Translations under genes and position numbers: made by a program | Notes under the pieces: model-generated | What the model saw: the letters and a program-made list of their open reading frames with translations, nothing else | What the model was told of the DNA's origin: nothing | Database searches by the model: none | In this document: positions 1 through 12,009 of the stretch, piece after piece | Position numbering within the stretch: the stretch's first letter is position 1 | Layout of the letters: every line of letters starts with the position of its first letter | Assembly: GCA_035079385.1 (NCBI GenBank) | Contig: JAVHKY010000010.1 | Location: forward strand, 4,836,001-4,900,000 | Source of the DNA: Aspidiotus rigidus | Taxonomy: Eukaryota; Arthropoda; Insecta; Hemiptera; Diaspididae | Direction of reading: 5' to 3' | DNA: 64,000 nt

Positions 1-1390
1 ACCGGAGTTTTTGTTTGTTCCTCGTTCTTTATTCTCTTTTCCTTCACTCGAAGATGCGACCTCAATCAACCTGCACATAACCCAGTTTTTCGAGTGCAAA
101 AAAGTGATACAGCGTACAGTCTTCGTAGAGAGCACATTTTCATTTTCCAGAACAGAACCGCATAATCGATTGACCTGGTTTCTGGAAAATTTAGATTTTC
201 CCAGATTCTAGTTAGCACACTGACTGTGCTATAAAACGCTCTACTCTAGCTAGTCCTAGTACATTATGTAGGTTAAACCTCATGATTTATTCAGCCAAAT
301 ACGGTCCTTTGTCTTCGCACGTTTCTAGTATCGCTATATCGTATGAGAGAAATATGCGTTCTCCAAGAGTTTTTAAAAAGTGCCGATGCTGCGAAAAAGT
401 TATCCTATAAACAGAGCCACCCCTATATTTAATTACGGCGACGGTAATGTTGTATACATAGGGGCTTATGGTGTACATTTTTCCCTTTCTTTTCCGCATC
501 ACATTTTACGCGCAGTGAAATATTATTTTCGTTATTAAATGCCGGTCTGTCGGAGTGTTGGTATTTCAGCTTTTTATCGGACTGCGAGGCGACGTCTACA
601 ATTAATTTATATACGCGCCGAAAAATGGATATTAGTAGTGAAGGCATTCTATATAAGAAATTTGTGTCACGTCCTATTGTTTATAACGCGCCTTAATTTG
701 AGGCCTCGGTGTAACCTTTAGAGCTGATTATCATTTAAGTAAAAAGGTACCAGTTATACTCTCGAGAAGGGGAAAATATTGATTTGTATACAAATTCACT
801 CCTTTGAAGTCCTTGATCTTGATAAGCAACTTTAGACACCTCTCGAAAAGAAGAGAGCGCACGATAGGTACTTCAAATTCGTAGAGGACAAAAAAACGAA
901 GTTCTGAAATTTGACGCGTAATAAACAAAGCGTATATATGCCGTGCTATTGAATCTGCGAATCTCATTATACGTACTTTGATGATGATAATATGCTCCCA
1001 CGAGATGTCGTTTCGCCAGCTGCGCAACCCTTCTCTCGTGGAATTGCTTAATTTCGGCGTATGCGCATCACACAAATGAATCCTCTCAGCTAATCACGAT
1101 GCGTTATTTTATAAATCTTGATAAAGTATATTTAGCATTCGAAAGGATACTTCAATGACAGCTGTGGTGTCGGAAACATGTAGTGCTGTCAACTTGAATT
1201 AATATTATCTTGAGCACCTCGACTGTGCAAAAACTTGGTGAAAGAAAAAAAGCACAGGCAAATGTTCTTCGTCCCAATGACGAAGAACAGGGGTAATGAA
1301 GAGAAAAGAGGAAATTTGAGTAAAGCGAATAGGTGTGATAGCTGATTAAGAGATTGTGAACACAGAACGGGCTAGCACTTTTGTCCTGAT
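1..1390. other. unique-looking AT-rich DNA, nothing recognised
   Basis: No recognisable gene, repeat or RNA is seen. Open frames on both strands are short. The longest, about 114 codons on the minus strand at 731-1075, begins at a TTG and resembles no family I know. Confidence 0.4.
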
Positions 1391-1575
1391 GAACCATTTC
1401 GATTGATGTCGATTTGACCTCGATTTCAATGCAACGTCAACCGCAAGTCGACTCAAAATCAAATGAAAATGCACTTATATTCAAGTCTTGGTCGAAATCG
1501 CGTCGATCGACCATCAGGTTGACTTCAATTCAATTGATTTGTCACGTTGATTTCACATTGATTACGAGTCAGCCT
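1391..1575. repeat. TCGAC-rich dispersed repeat, short copy
   Basis: The stretch is dense in GTCGA and TCGAC words, with phrases such as 'aagtcgactcaaaatc'. It belongs to the same style of repeat as the much larger block at 42.9-45.1 kb, where words like 'aatcgactccagattgacg' recur. No coding capacity is visible. The ends are not sharply defined. I infer a diverged single copy of the same dispersed family. Confidence 0.5.
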
Positions 1576-1813
1576 CTTTAAATATTTAATCGACTAAAAA
1601 TTAACTGCTGTATTCAAACCCTATAGCGCTAGCGTTGCTCTTGAAGAGTCCATACGAGGGTGGTGGACGGTTCAATGTATTTTAAAGATGCGAGTGTCAT
1701 CTGAAAGGAAATCTCAAAATCTCTACATTTTGTTCTCTTGATTGAAAAAAAAAAAAACGCTTGCTTTTGATGATACTTTGAAGTACGTACAAATACATGA
1801 AGCCTCCTTTACT

Positions 1814-2170
1814 CAGGGATGTTCATCTAAAGCCAACAAAATGTAAGCCAAAAGCATAAGCCAATGTTGTGACCGTTTTTTGGCAGAAGCCAAAAGTTGG
1901 CCAGCCATCAGCCCAAAGTCAGCCGATCACCGATAAGATATTGGCTATGTCAGTGTTGCCCATTTAGCATAATTATTGATAAAAAGAAATTTGATATTGG
2001 CTCCGGAACGATATAAACCAGCTCCGGGACGATAAATGAATATGTTATTAGCTAATGGTAAGTCACCCAATTGAATCGACGACCATTGGCTTTCAGTTTA
2101 ATTTAAGGCAGTGTAAGGAAACGCACTGAAAGCCATAAGCTAAGGTTAAGTCAATCATACTCCTAATTCA
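1814..2170. mobile_element. possible decayed hAT-like miniature element, AGCCA-rich
   Basis: The segment opens with CAGGGATGTTCATC, which resembles the CAGGG start of hAT-type inverted ends. It continues with many repeats of AGCCA and TTGGC, as in the elements at 15745-16095 and 53450-53740. A matching right end is not clear; the best candidate is a weak inverted match near 2150-2165. No target duplication could be confirmed. Confidence 0.3.
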
Positions 2171-2778
2171 TTTTTGCGACTACAACGAACCTGTGAGCTG
2201 AAGGGTCCGAATCGCATGGGTTGATTTGGGTGATTTAGTAATTTAGGCTAATAGTTTCTATATAGACTTCAAATTGCTATAGAAATCCTTTTTCAAAATT
2301 TTGAATTCAGGTCAAATCAATTTACACTTGAATCTAGGGTCGATGTACAGTCACCCTCTCTTCCAATCGAAATTTGATGGTCTTGTGCAGTATTCTTACC
2401 GCTTGGTGACTTTGCTACTCGCAAACAGAATATGCGTAGCTAGTAAGGCCCATGTCTGACCAATGCAGCAATCCAGTCAGATCGTGCATGATGGTGACGG
2501 CCGCTAGGAGCGTTACAATCGGCAAATTGAAAACGGGATAAAGGCAATTTTTGCATTTGAGTGTTAATTGAGCAATCTCAAAATACCTTGCAAACGATGC
2601 ATTTAGGAGCAAAATAAGCGAACACAATTTTCAGAGTACAAAATCTTCTACAAATCATCTTCTCTCATAAAAATTGATTTAGATCGATTAAAAGAAACAT
2701 TCTGTCGGTTACCCGCGCCGCCCATCAATTTTGCTGTTTTTGTTTTGGGCTATAATAGCGCTGACAGTGTTAAATAGA

Positions 2779-2904
2779 CAGGAAAAAAACACGTTTAAAA
2801 CAAAAAATTTGTTTAAGACCTTTAAAACAATTTCATAAGAGCTAATACACATTTCTCAATTTTGCCTGTTTTAAACATCGTTTGTTCAAAACATCGCAAC
2901 CCTG
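2779..2904. mobile_element. hAT-like miniature element, TTTAAAAC-rich, copy 1
   Basis: This 126-bp segment begins CAGG and ends CCCTG. It is flanked by taaataga at 2771-2778 and caaataga at 2905-2912, an 8-bp duplication with one mismatch. The right end read inward is CAGGGTTGCGATGTTTTGAA; the left end matches only loosely, mainly at the GTTTaAAACAAA part. The 8-bp duplication and CAGG termini are typical of hAT transposons. It has no coding capacity, so it is non-autonomous. Confidence 0.45.
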
Positions 2905-2950
2905 CAAATAGACTAGTTTCGTGATGACGTCACAAAACGATCTTCTGAAT

Positions 2951-3459
2951 CGGACTTGCAAAAAAAAGAAAAAAACAAAAAGCATGTTTTTTTCAGTTTG
3001 AAACAGATTATAATTACAGTATGTTTAAAACATGTTTTAAAAGATGGTTTTTAATTCCTTGTTCAAAACATATTTTTTAAATGTTATAAATCATTCAATT
3101 ATTGTTTTGGACACATTTTTGGAGTTTTAACCATCGTTTTAAACACATTTTTAATATTTTAAACATGGGTTGAACATTGTTTAAAACAACGTTCTAATTT
3201 TTTGTTTCACTTTTTCAACCCTGGAAAAATTGTTGAATATTCATTTTTATTGAAGAATAATGATGAAAATATGGAAAAAAACAAGGTTTTTAATGTTTTT
3301 AATGTATTGAAAAAAACACGTTCCAAACATATTTCCGTTTGAAACACAATTTTGATTTTTTGTGTGTTTTAAACATATTTCCGTTTGAAACACAATTTCA
3401 GTTTTTTGTGTGTTTTGAACATGTTTTAAACATCGTCTGTTTAAAATATTGCAACCCTG
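2951..3459. mobile_element. hAT-like miniature element, TTTAAAAC-rich, copy 2
   Basis: The right end at 3440-3459 (GCAACCCTG preceded by TTAAAATATT) is nearly the same as the right end of the neighbouring element ending at 2904. The left end CGGACTTGCAA at 2951 resembles its inverse. The flanks ttctgaat (2943-2950) and atcagaat (3460-3467) agree at 6 of 8 positions, consistent with an old target duplication. The interior is full of ATGTTTTAAAC words and holds a 46-bp tandem duplication near 3328-3420. No protein is encoded; open frames here come from the repeat. Confidence 0.4.
3328..3420. repeat. 46-bp tandem duplication
   Basis: CATATTTCCGTTTGAAACAC occurs at 3328 and again at 3374, followed each time by almost the same T- and GTGT-rich tail. 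This gives two units with a 46-bp period inside the TTTAAAAC-rich element. Confidence 0.7.
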
Positions 3460-3533
3460 ATCAGAATTCGGGCCGGACAGTGTTAGCGGGAAAATCGACG
3501 GGCGGTGCGAGGAGGTTTTCTATATCGATTATT

Positions 3534-3708
3534 ATAAGAGAATATGAAAAATAAAATTTATGACACTTTTGTCCGAAAATTTTTTTTTTATTAATTTAAT
3601 TGACTTCATCAGGGTCATAATAACAAGTATTATGACGAAAGTGTCATAAATTTTATTTCCTCCAATTTGTCGTCCAGTCAATTCCCTTTTTCTAATAAGA
3701 GAGTATGA
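3534..3708. repeat. hairpin with 24-bp arms, flanked by direct repeats
   Basis: Positions 3550-3573 and 3634-3657 are inverted copies of one 24-base word containing TTTATGACACTTT, with a single difference, separated by 60 bases. The hairpin is bracketed by ataagagaatatga (3534-3547) and ataagagagtatga (3695-3708), a 14-base direct repeat with one mismatch. This could be a small insertion with a long target duplication, or simply a structured repeat. No gene is seen. Confidence 0.5.
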
Positions 3709-3719
3709 TTTGTTAAAAA

Positions 3720-6700
3720 TTTCACACGCTACCAATTTTGTTCACCTCATTATTCTCCTGAATTACTTCGTTCCCGACATTCAAAGGGAAAACTCTGCTC
3801 CCGTTTCAATTTTTTCTATAAAGTTCACCATCGATGACGTCACAATGCGATATTTGAAAACGATATTAAACTCATGTGTTCCAGTGAATACGTTAGGTCT
3901 ACGCTCAATCACCGAATTTGGTCACCGACCGAAAAAATTGCTCACAACGCGTGGTGAAAGTCACAATTTGCACAATACGCGTTCTGGGAATTTTTTTTTT
4001 GCTCAGTGGCCGAACGCGTGGTGGAAAATCCTCTTTTCTGCAACACGAGCGAATTTCAAAATTTTATTCTGTTCTCAGTATACGCGTTATGATAAATTTT
4101 TATTCGCGCTTAACGCTTTGTAGGAAGTAAAATTGCTCACAATCCACATTAGGTACTGATCATGTTTTTAATACAATGAAGTAAACTATTGATAATTATT
4201 ACTAAAAATTTTGATAGTTTATTGGACAATAAATCAACTTCACTTTTCGATTTAGGGTCGCTTTAACGTGAAATAAAATCGATATGTTTCATCGGGTATT
4301 AATTCGACAAAGAAGGATCCCTAGCTGGTTCCCAACGTTTGCATTTAAAATCTCTATTTTCGTGCAGGATTAGTATTAAATGTAACGAGAACTTCGTCTC
4401 CTTAGTTAGCTGATAATAAATTTTACAAATAGGTCGCGTGGTCAAGGAACTGGTGCAAAAAAAAATATATAATAATATTAATATGATGAAACAACTTTTT
4501 AAGAAAATGAAAAATCGAATGTTTAATTTTATGAAGGTTCGACAGGAGCTGAGTGGTGTATGAAGCTGCCCATTTCAACGTCCCCGTGAGCAAGTTTTAT
4601 CTCGAATTTTTCTAAAATCATTAGCTCGTTTGATTTGCTTTTCAATTCACATTCAGCAGTCTTTAGTGATGGTGAAGGTATCTGCTGTAGATTTGTATGT
4701 ACGCGCATGTCGATCGACTCCCTAAAAGTTTTTTTTTTTCACGTTTGACAACCTTTCTTTTTCCCCCTAATGTTTTTCAATCCTATCCTAAATTTTCCAG
4801 TTCGATATTCTCGATTCGTTTTAGTTTCACAGGAACGAGGTGAATAAAACGCTATAGAATATCGTCGAAAATATACAAAAATATGGAACACAAAGCAAAA
4901 AACAGTTATCTCGTAAATCTGCGTTCTGGAGGTGACGCGCTTTCGTGGGAAAGCTCTACTTTGCCCCCTCCCCTTACGGAGATGGTGTTGGTGACGGGGT
5001 GGATAACGTGCTGCAAACTCGTATTTAGGTTACTAGGCCGTTCCAGGTCTCAAATTTCCACGACGAAAATTGGGTCACCGCATCGAATCCTTTTTTTTTT
5101 TTTTCGTCGTCGTCGTTCGCTTTCATTGCTCCGTTTTGGTGTTGCAGCAAAAGTTTCGCGAATAACTTTAACTACAGAGTACTTTCCTATAACTATACAT
5201 AGCATATTCAGCTATCATAGTTGACCATCATTTTGGAACGCCTCGCAATACGCTAGGGTTCGCACATACATATACACAATTCCATCGTTCCAGTTACACG
5301 TACTATACGTACATGCAAGTGTACAACTTTAACGTTTTCTTATAAGCTTCAAAAACACTCTTTCCTCCCTCACTTCACTCGCTTATTTTTCTTTGTTCGA
5401 AATATAAACGCAGACTATATATAAACTCTTATTCCGTGTGATGGTGTGTGCGTGCGTGCATGTAAGACGCTTACGACTATTAACCGAAAATTACATTACG
5501 TTCTGAGAAATTTATTAAAGCATGTGATACTACTCTCCCTTTCTTTGTACGTATGTATATATTTATCCAATTTCGCTGTACATTCCTATTTATTCAATTA
5601 CCAACAGGGTACGCCACACTACACTGCATAAAATACAGCGGAAAAATAAATACCCGTTATACAAACCCATTCACCCTGTACAAATCTACCCCAGAGTACA
5701 TAGAATTACGGCGAAAGAGAGAAAGAAAATTCTTTATATATCCGGGCTGATGCTGGACAATATTAATGATCTGTGAAACTGGAGCTATGAGGAAGTTTAG
5801 TTCTCGTAATGGCATTTTCGTATACTCTATACCGAGACATCGAAGATGCCGTTTTTTACCATTTTTTCTGGTATAAAGCAAAAAAAAAAAAAAACAAGGA
5901 AAGCTTTCCAGCCAATTTACGGGAAAACTAATAGGATCAACTTTTTATGGGTCAACCGAGCTTATCGAAATGGAACGACTCTCGAACTTCTCAAAGTGTA
6001 ACGCAATTTTAAAATGTACTGAGGAATGAAAGCACTGATATTGAACACACACTTATTTGTAAATTATTAAAAAAGAAAAAATTGTTCCCTTTTCTGATGA
6101 ATCGCTTCAAAAACGGGGATTACGAGCGACGGGTCGAAGATGGGGCAGGACACCATTATGGAAAAGAAAGGAAAATTAAGAACAAAATGATGTAGGCAGA
6201 GCAGTGCTACAGTAAGATATTGTCAGTCCTAGCGATCGAGATTGTTCCAAACGGTGCTTGAATAAGTTTGAAAGAAAATAAATATACAAGTCAAGTATGC
6301 CCCTCCCACAGTCTTGTTTCACATGTTTCACGTCTTCGCTAGTAGTCTGATACAAAATTCTTGATAGTATAGACACATGAACCCCTAAGCGAAAATGTCG
6401 CTCGATTTCGTGAAATGTTGCTTGCTGATTAGCCTTTAAGCTTTGTTTCCATCCGCCGTCCTTCCGGCAAATTGTAGTTGAACTATGCTGTATATGGCGG
6501 AGATGAGGGGAGGGGAGGGGAGGATTTACAAAAATTTCGAGCCTGGAAAAATTCATATCTTCGAGCTGGCCCGGTTTGGCCCGGCAAAGGTAAGAGAATG
6601 GGCAAATATTTGGCCCATGTAGTTCGAAGGGGTCGGGGCAAGAAATTACGCGCAATATCAGGCTTGGTTATATGTATATGAAGGGGAAAAAGTCTCACTC

Positions 6701-7960
6701 CTCGGTGAGGTATACCAACACATGAAGAGGGAAATTCGGAGAAATGTCAACCGCCGAATCGTAATTATGCGGGAGAACGGGCCTTAAAAACTCCAACCGT
6801 CAACCTCGTGCACAAGAGAGGGAGAGGGGTGGTAAAACTATGATCACGAGTGGGCGAAACTTTGACCTACTTTTTTTAGGAATTTCAACCTATAACTATG
6901 GGAGGTGGCTCGAAAGGCTACATAGAGAGGAAGTGGGGGCAGGGGCTCTGACCTACGTCCGAAACAACCAAGAATCTTGCCCTTCAAGCTATACGCATGA
7001 GACATTTACGCGAACAAGATATTTGAATGAAAGACGACCGAGGTCACGCAGACCAGTCTCGAAAGGCATATTTCTGGAATCAGAGCTAGGGTGGAAATAT
7101 GATCGAATAGTTCAATTAAGGAGACAAACTTCAACGCATTTGATCGATTTCACGCAATTTTCAATTTGACACCTTAGGAGCCACTTTCGAAAACTATTTC
7201 TGCGGTTCGAGGGTTTGTTTTGTTTGATTTCTTGAATTTTTCGGCCAAGTATGCAAGGGAACAAAGGCAGCAGACAAAGCTCTTAAATACAAGCGAATAT
7301 TTTCGTAAAATGCAGCCAACTTCACGATGTACGAACTGATCGTCTTATGCAATACCACGCACACTCGTATAGAATCGCTGTACAAAGACACTTTCTCACT
7401 CTGTTCAACCGCGCGTTAATTTATATATGATTAATATTTTACTAATCCCGGAGTTCTTGTCACTTCACGTATCATATTACGTGATCGGATGACACTAAAC
7501 ACACTCACGTTATAATATGTAATATAAAATGTGGGTATAGTTTACGTTTCGTGATTGCATCAACGTCAAAACGATTTTCAAAAGCCTATATGATGTTCGA
7601 CGTGATGGCTTCGAGTGACATCGGAGATACCATACATTATTAAGAGTTGTAAATATACACTACCATAATATTCATAATACGTGCGCAGCACATACCCTCT
7701 CTATAGGGAATTATGAAGTACGGGAAAGGGATCAATGTAATTACTACAAACGTGTATACATATACGTACATATAGAGTTCCATAGGATATTAAAATCCTG
7801 ACGCTGAGAAGGGTTTGTATTTACTTCCGTTATCGTATAAAGACGCCAACAAGGAGAGCAAGTGAGGGTAATCAACAAGTATAGAGGGCGCGGACTTTCT
7901 CCCTGAAAGTTAGAATATTTTCTACGTAAATATAAAGAATAAAGTGTTGTTCCTCTGATT
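3720..7960. other. long stretch without recognisable genes
   Basis: This is mostly unique, AT-rich sequence with homopolymer runs (for example T runs near 5090 and an A run near 5880). Open frames are short and unsupported. A donor-like AAAG/GTAAGA lies at about 6586 on the plus strand and a pyrimidine-rich acceptor ends near 4799, but no coherent exon chain emerges. Confidence 0.35.
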
Positions 7961-9330
7961 TCATGCGGCTATGCGAAAGGAGTTCGTCGGCGCCACCGTC
8001 ACAAACGCAAATAAATTACATCGAAAAGCCAAAGAAAGTCTGTTTAATTTTCAGAAAAATAAAGGACCACTAACTCCGATAATTTCCTGTTCCACCATTG
8101 CATATATTGCGAAAAAAAAAAGGATGATATTTTACGGCCGTTCCCCAAAGACGAAAGAAAACTTTTCTGATTGTTATTACGTATTCTTTATTTGCGATGG
8201 TGTCTTCGTCGTGACTCATTTCACCATTGCCAATTTGGCCTATATACCGATTGATGTACTTCGCGCCGCTATCGTAAATTTTAATTACTTGTGCGGTATT
8301 TCCATCGCGATGAAATTTGCGAAATATCTGTCTGCAATAACATCGAGCTTGTGTACTCAGTAAATTAGGGTCGATCGAGAGACGAAAAAGCCTTAGAGCA
8401 GGTCATCTTAAGTGCCACGGCTGAAGAAAAAGTTGAGCTTCCTCTCACAATGTCGGCGTGAATTGCGCGCGCAAAAAAAGGTGACCTACATAAGCTCTTT
8501 GTTTATAACCACTCTCGATAGGATGGAAGGATGTACGGCAAGCAACACCGTCTTCCATCCAATCAGATACATTCGTCCTCCGATTATTTTCGGCAGTTGC
8601 ATTGGAAACGGGGGAAGCCACCCGCCAGCAGAGAAAAGCTCGCGTGCCAACAAAGGAATTCCGAAATGTTTATACGACAAGTATAACCAAAGTACATCCG
8701 TACAGCGGCGAAGAAAGAAAAAGTTCGAACGACGATACCGGCGGAGGGCGGGAGAAGAAAAACATTTCGAAATATTTCCCCCATCCTCATTTTCGGAGCG
8801 CGCGAAAGAGGTGTTCACGATGGGTATGATCCCTTCTAACGCGCACATCTCACCTATTTTTTCGCCCTTTCGCTACGAGCACGCTTTTATTTACGAGCGA
8901 GCAGCGCATGCAACCGGCATTATCGATTTCGGACCGGGAAAGTTGAGGTTGGTTCGCCGTAGTCGTGGTGTCCGCGCGCTCTCGCAATCCAAGTATCGCA
9001 CGGTACGTATAGCGGAAGTATATTGTCCCATATTTTCGACGATACGTAAACAAAGAAGGAACAGGGCCGCAACGAAGATCCTCGAACAGCGCAATGAAAT
9101 GTTATACGGAGGATTTTATCGTACACAACACAAAGCGGGGGTGGTGGCGGTCGGCATGGTGGTGGTGCTGCTGCATCGATTCAAGGTTGTGTCGTTTAGT
9201 GCGCCTTTGTTTCCTTTGTTCTGGCGGCGAAGACACGCGTACCGGCTTGCCGAAGCTTTTCTCCATGCTGTTGGCTTTGTTTACTGATCGTGTTACTGTG
9301 TTCTTGCATTTTTCTTATCTGCGATGACCC
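7900..9330. promoter_or_regulatory. CpG-rich segment, possible promoter or open-chromatin region
   Basis: This stretch is visibly richer in CpG and GC than its surroundings, with words such as CGCGCG, CGCCGC and GACGATACG throughout. Open frames are long on both strands because stop codons are rarer. In insects such islands often mark promoters or noncoding first exons, but no TATA box, initiator or strong splice donor stands out. The assignment rests on composition only. Confidence 0.25.
8523..9287 (+). CDS. 254-codon open frame of unknown meaning
   Basis: This is the longest ATG-initiated open frame in the window. The frame is open from 8412, but only with a GTG; the first ATG is at 8523. 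The predicted protein is basic, with arginine- and lysine-rich runs (about residues 57-72 and 168-185), and ends in a hydrophobic stretch. I recognise no domain, signal peptide or motif. The opposite strand is also open for about 120 codons over 8486-8848, so low stop density in a CpG-rich island may explain the length. I consider it more likely noncoding than coding, but a frame this long is uncommon by chance in such sequence. Confidence 0.15.
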   Translation: MEGCTASNTVFHPIRYIRPPIIFGSCIGNGGSHPPAEKSSRANKGIPKCLYDKYNQSTSVQRRRKKKFERRYRRRAGEEKHFEIFPPSSFSERAKEVFTMGMIPSNAHISPIFSPFRYEHAFIYERAAHATGIIDFGPGKLRLVRRSRGVRALSQSKYRTVRIAEVYCPIFSTIRKQRRNRAATKILEQRNEMLYGGFYRTQHKAGVVAVGMVVVLLHRFKVVSFSAPLFPLFWRRRHAYRLAEAFLHAVGFVY

Positions 9331-11290
9331 ACGAAACAAAGAATTTTCTAAAAATGAGAAAGGGACATCTATTTTCTTTATTTTTTTTTCTCGCGCACTG
9401 ATGTGTTTACATTTATCGGCGCTCGTGTCGAAGGTGATAAATTATTGTTGTTCTATTTGTCGCGTACGATTTGCAAAAATTCCTTTCTTCTTTATTACTG
9501 ACATACACGTCATTATATAGCTTCTTTATTGAAACCAAAAAAAGAAACAACAAAAAATGTTTATAAATAAGTGGTTACAGAGCAGGAAGAAACTTATGAA
9601 TTATACCGATGTACCCATTATAAGTCGTGTACACGAATGAAGAAATTTGTCACAGATATGTGATCTTTAATATCAACAAATTATGATGAAGGTGTGCGTG
9701 AAATCATTTTCTGTGCGTTGTTTATAATTTCCAAATGATATAAGAACAACGACAAAGGTTGCAGTCGTTGACTCTGATTAGACTCGATGGACAGTGCTAG
9801 AAACTAGGAAAAGTGAGAGGCAAAATGAAACAATTAACAGTTAGTCAAGCGGAGCGATCTGCTAAGAGAAATCAATTTGTCTTTGAAAGATCATTTCTAA
9901 CTTCACACGAGACGCGGAGTCTCATGTGGTAGCTTACTAGTCCAAGCAACCTAGGCAATAAAAAATAATTTTTTGGCAGAAAGCGAGCCCGGGCGTTTTC
10001 TGGAATGTGTAGAGGAATATGAAATTTTTTTGGTACGTTTTGGTCCCCCACATTCAAGACAAGGTAAATAGCAGACGGGCATTTCTACCTAATGGTCGAC
10101 GCACAAGAAGAAGAACTCGTGGTACTCAGATGTCGAGTAGTCCTGTTTTTGAGGGCGGTCAGACGCTCAACCGAGCATCCCAAACACAGAACTTGAACTG
10201 AAAGAGACTGGCGGAATTTTCCGAGAGAGTTTCGGGGTGAGGGAGGTGAGATAATCTACCAAGCATCCCATGAGACCAGGCAAACAAGAGCTAGAATTGG
10301 CGAACCATCAATGGCAAGTACGCCCGACATATGGGTACTTTTCCATGAACTCAGATACCCCTTTACGTTAGAGAACGGTACGTCGAATACTTTTACAAAA
10401 TTTTCTGACAAAAATCTTTTGCAGAATCGATCAAAGATCGTCGAAATCAATCAACTATATGACCGGAAGTGGATCAAATTTAAATGTCGGCGAGTTGAGC
10501 TTGTGTCATTGTGGTAGTGCCGGATTCGGGTAAGCTGTCGCCCAATGCAAAATTTTTCTCGCCACCATAATTTTTTTTCATCGAAGTATAATTTTATACA
10601 TTTTTTGTACTTTAATATGGTGCGATAGGGTTTTTTCCAAACTGTGCACGCAATAACCACTAAACTGAATTTTGGGTCAATCTTTGGTCATCGAGTCAAC
10701 ATCGATTTTTGGAATTACTCTCTCCTGGCTATTTTGGACACTTCTCTTAACGTCAGTAGGTGCTTGCGACAGTCTCTTATGATCTGTGCGGGCCTGGAAC
10801 GCCCTTCAAGGTGAGAGACAGCGATATTTTTCACAGCGCCCGCGGCCAAACGATTGAGTCGCAGACTTCTGATTCAGAAATGCGTGGTTCAGCCCTCACC
10901 GTTGCTGGCAGGGCAGAAAATATCCCTGCTTCTGATAGCGAGCGGATTTATAGTAGACATAGTTCATCAGTTTGGGTTTACCCCCGCCTCCCAGAGGACC
11001 TCTAAAAAGATTGTAGAATCATTTATTTTCAACGAAACAATAAGCTTTTTTCTATACCCCCCGCCGAGAGAATTTCCATCTCACCGTACAAGTTGAAACA
11101 CTATCGGTAGAAAAATATCTTTCGGAAGAGGCTAAGAGGTTCGCTTCAGTTTTTTCATCAACCAGCTGTTCGACAAACTTTTTTGAGAAGCTACGATAGT
11201 TCACGATTATGGACATCTAATTCCTTACGCTGATAGTCAATCTCTACTAAAAGCAGATGGCGTAAGTAGGAAAGCGCATCATAGGCTCGC
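9330..11290. other. no recognisable gene
   Basis: Sequence is AT-rich and mostly unique. A short hairpin occurs near 9906-9930 (cacacgagac facing gtctcatgtg). Open frames are short and overlap on both strands. Nothing else is supported. Confidence 0.35.
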
Positions 11291-11301
11291 AGCAAATCCC
11301 G

Positions 11302-11580
11302 ATCAGAAAAGGAGCGAGGCAAGGTTGCGTCCTTTCAACATCTACTCCGAAGAAATATTAATAGAGGCTATGGAAGATCAGCTAATAGGATTACGGATTA
11401 GGGGCAAAATAATGTATGCGGACGACACGGCCTTCATAACAAAATCAATGACCGACCTCCAATTGTTACTAAACCAAGTCAGCGAAACCAGCAAAAAATA
11501 TGGCTTACCCATCGATGTCGCTGATAGTAAGCAAAATGGGAGTCGAAAATACACATCTAGAACTGGAGGGAAAACACATT
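11302..11580 (+). pseudogene. broken non-LTR retrotransposon reverse transcriptase
   Basis: The translation shows IRKGARQGCVLS at 11302-11337, the conserved reverse transcriptase stretch before the FNIY motif. A small deletion shifts the frame, and the next frame continues FNIYSEEI and then MYADDTAFI at about 11410-11440. YADD holds the catalytic aspartates. A leucine-rich stretch with a KYGLPID segment follows, where LINE enzymes usually have a GL..N..KT motif. The fragment lacks the endonuclease and most of the fingers region, and is frameshifted, so it is dead. It belongs with the tail at 11700-12009. Confidence 0.85.
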
Positions 11581-11699
11581 GAAAGAGTACCGCACTGCGA
11601 ATAGCTGGGATTGGGAGCTTGGATAAACGAGGATATGAATCCAGATGAAGAGATTAAACCCGAAAAGCGATGTCGAAGAAAGCCTTCAACAGCTGGTAC

Positions 11700-12009
11700 A
11701 AGGTACTAACGTCAAGGGATCTTCAAAATAGAGAATCTCAAAAAGTTATATCTCGTCGAGACTACTTTATAGCTGCAAAAGTTAGACCTTGAAGACGGCG
11801 ATACGCATGATGGATTGCATGGACGGAGAAGGTACGGAACAAGGAGGTTAGAGCGGGAACTCCTGACTACCATCAAGAGAAGGAAAATACAGTGACCGAA
11901 ATACAAACTACTGCAGACAATCATGAAGAGAGAAAGCGTTCTCTCCTGGTTAAGGAATATGAGACAATGGACCAATATATCACCTGAAGAACTCTGCTAC
12001 GCAACTTGA
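11700..12009 (+). pseudogene. C-terminal tail of the same dead LINE
   Basis: Shifting frames give WTEKVRNKEV (about 11826-11855), then LERELLTTIKRRKIQ, a stop, KYKLLQTIMKRE, and SWLRNMRQWTNISPEEL ending with a stop near 12009. This order of motifs (WT..VRN..VL, ELL.TI.RRK, GHILR lost, LLQTI, WL.NLRQWT) is the familiar C-terminal region of many insect LINE reverse transcriptases. At least one internal stop and one or more frameshifts are present. The clade is not determined. Confidence 0.75.

Noticed and set aside
731..1075. 114-codon minus-strand frame
   Set aside because: It begins at TTG, has no recognisable protein feature and no splice or promoter context.
8486..8848. 120-codon antisense frame within the CpG-rich island
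   Set aside because: It lies opposite the longer plus-strand frame and is probably due to low stop density.
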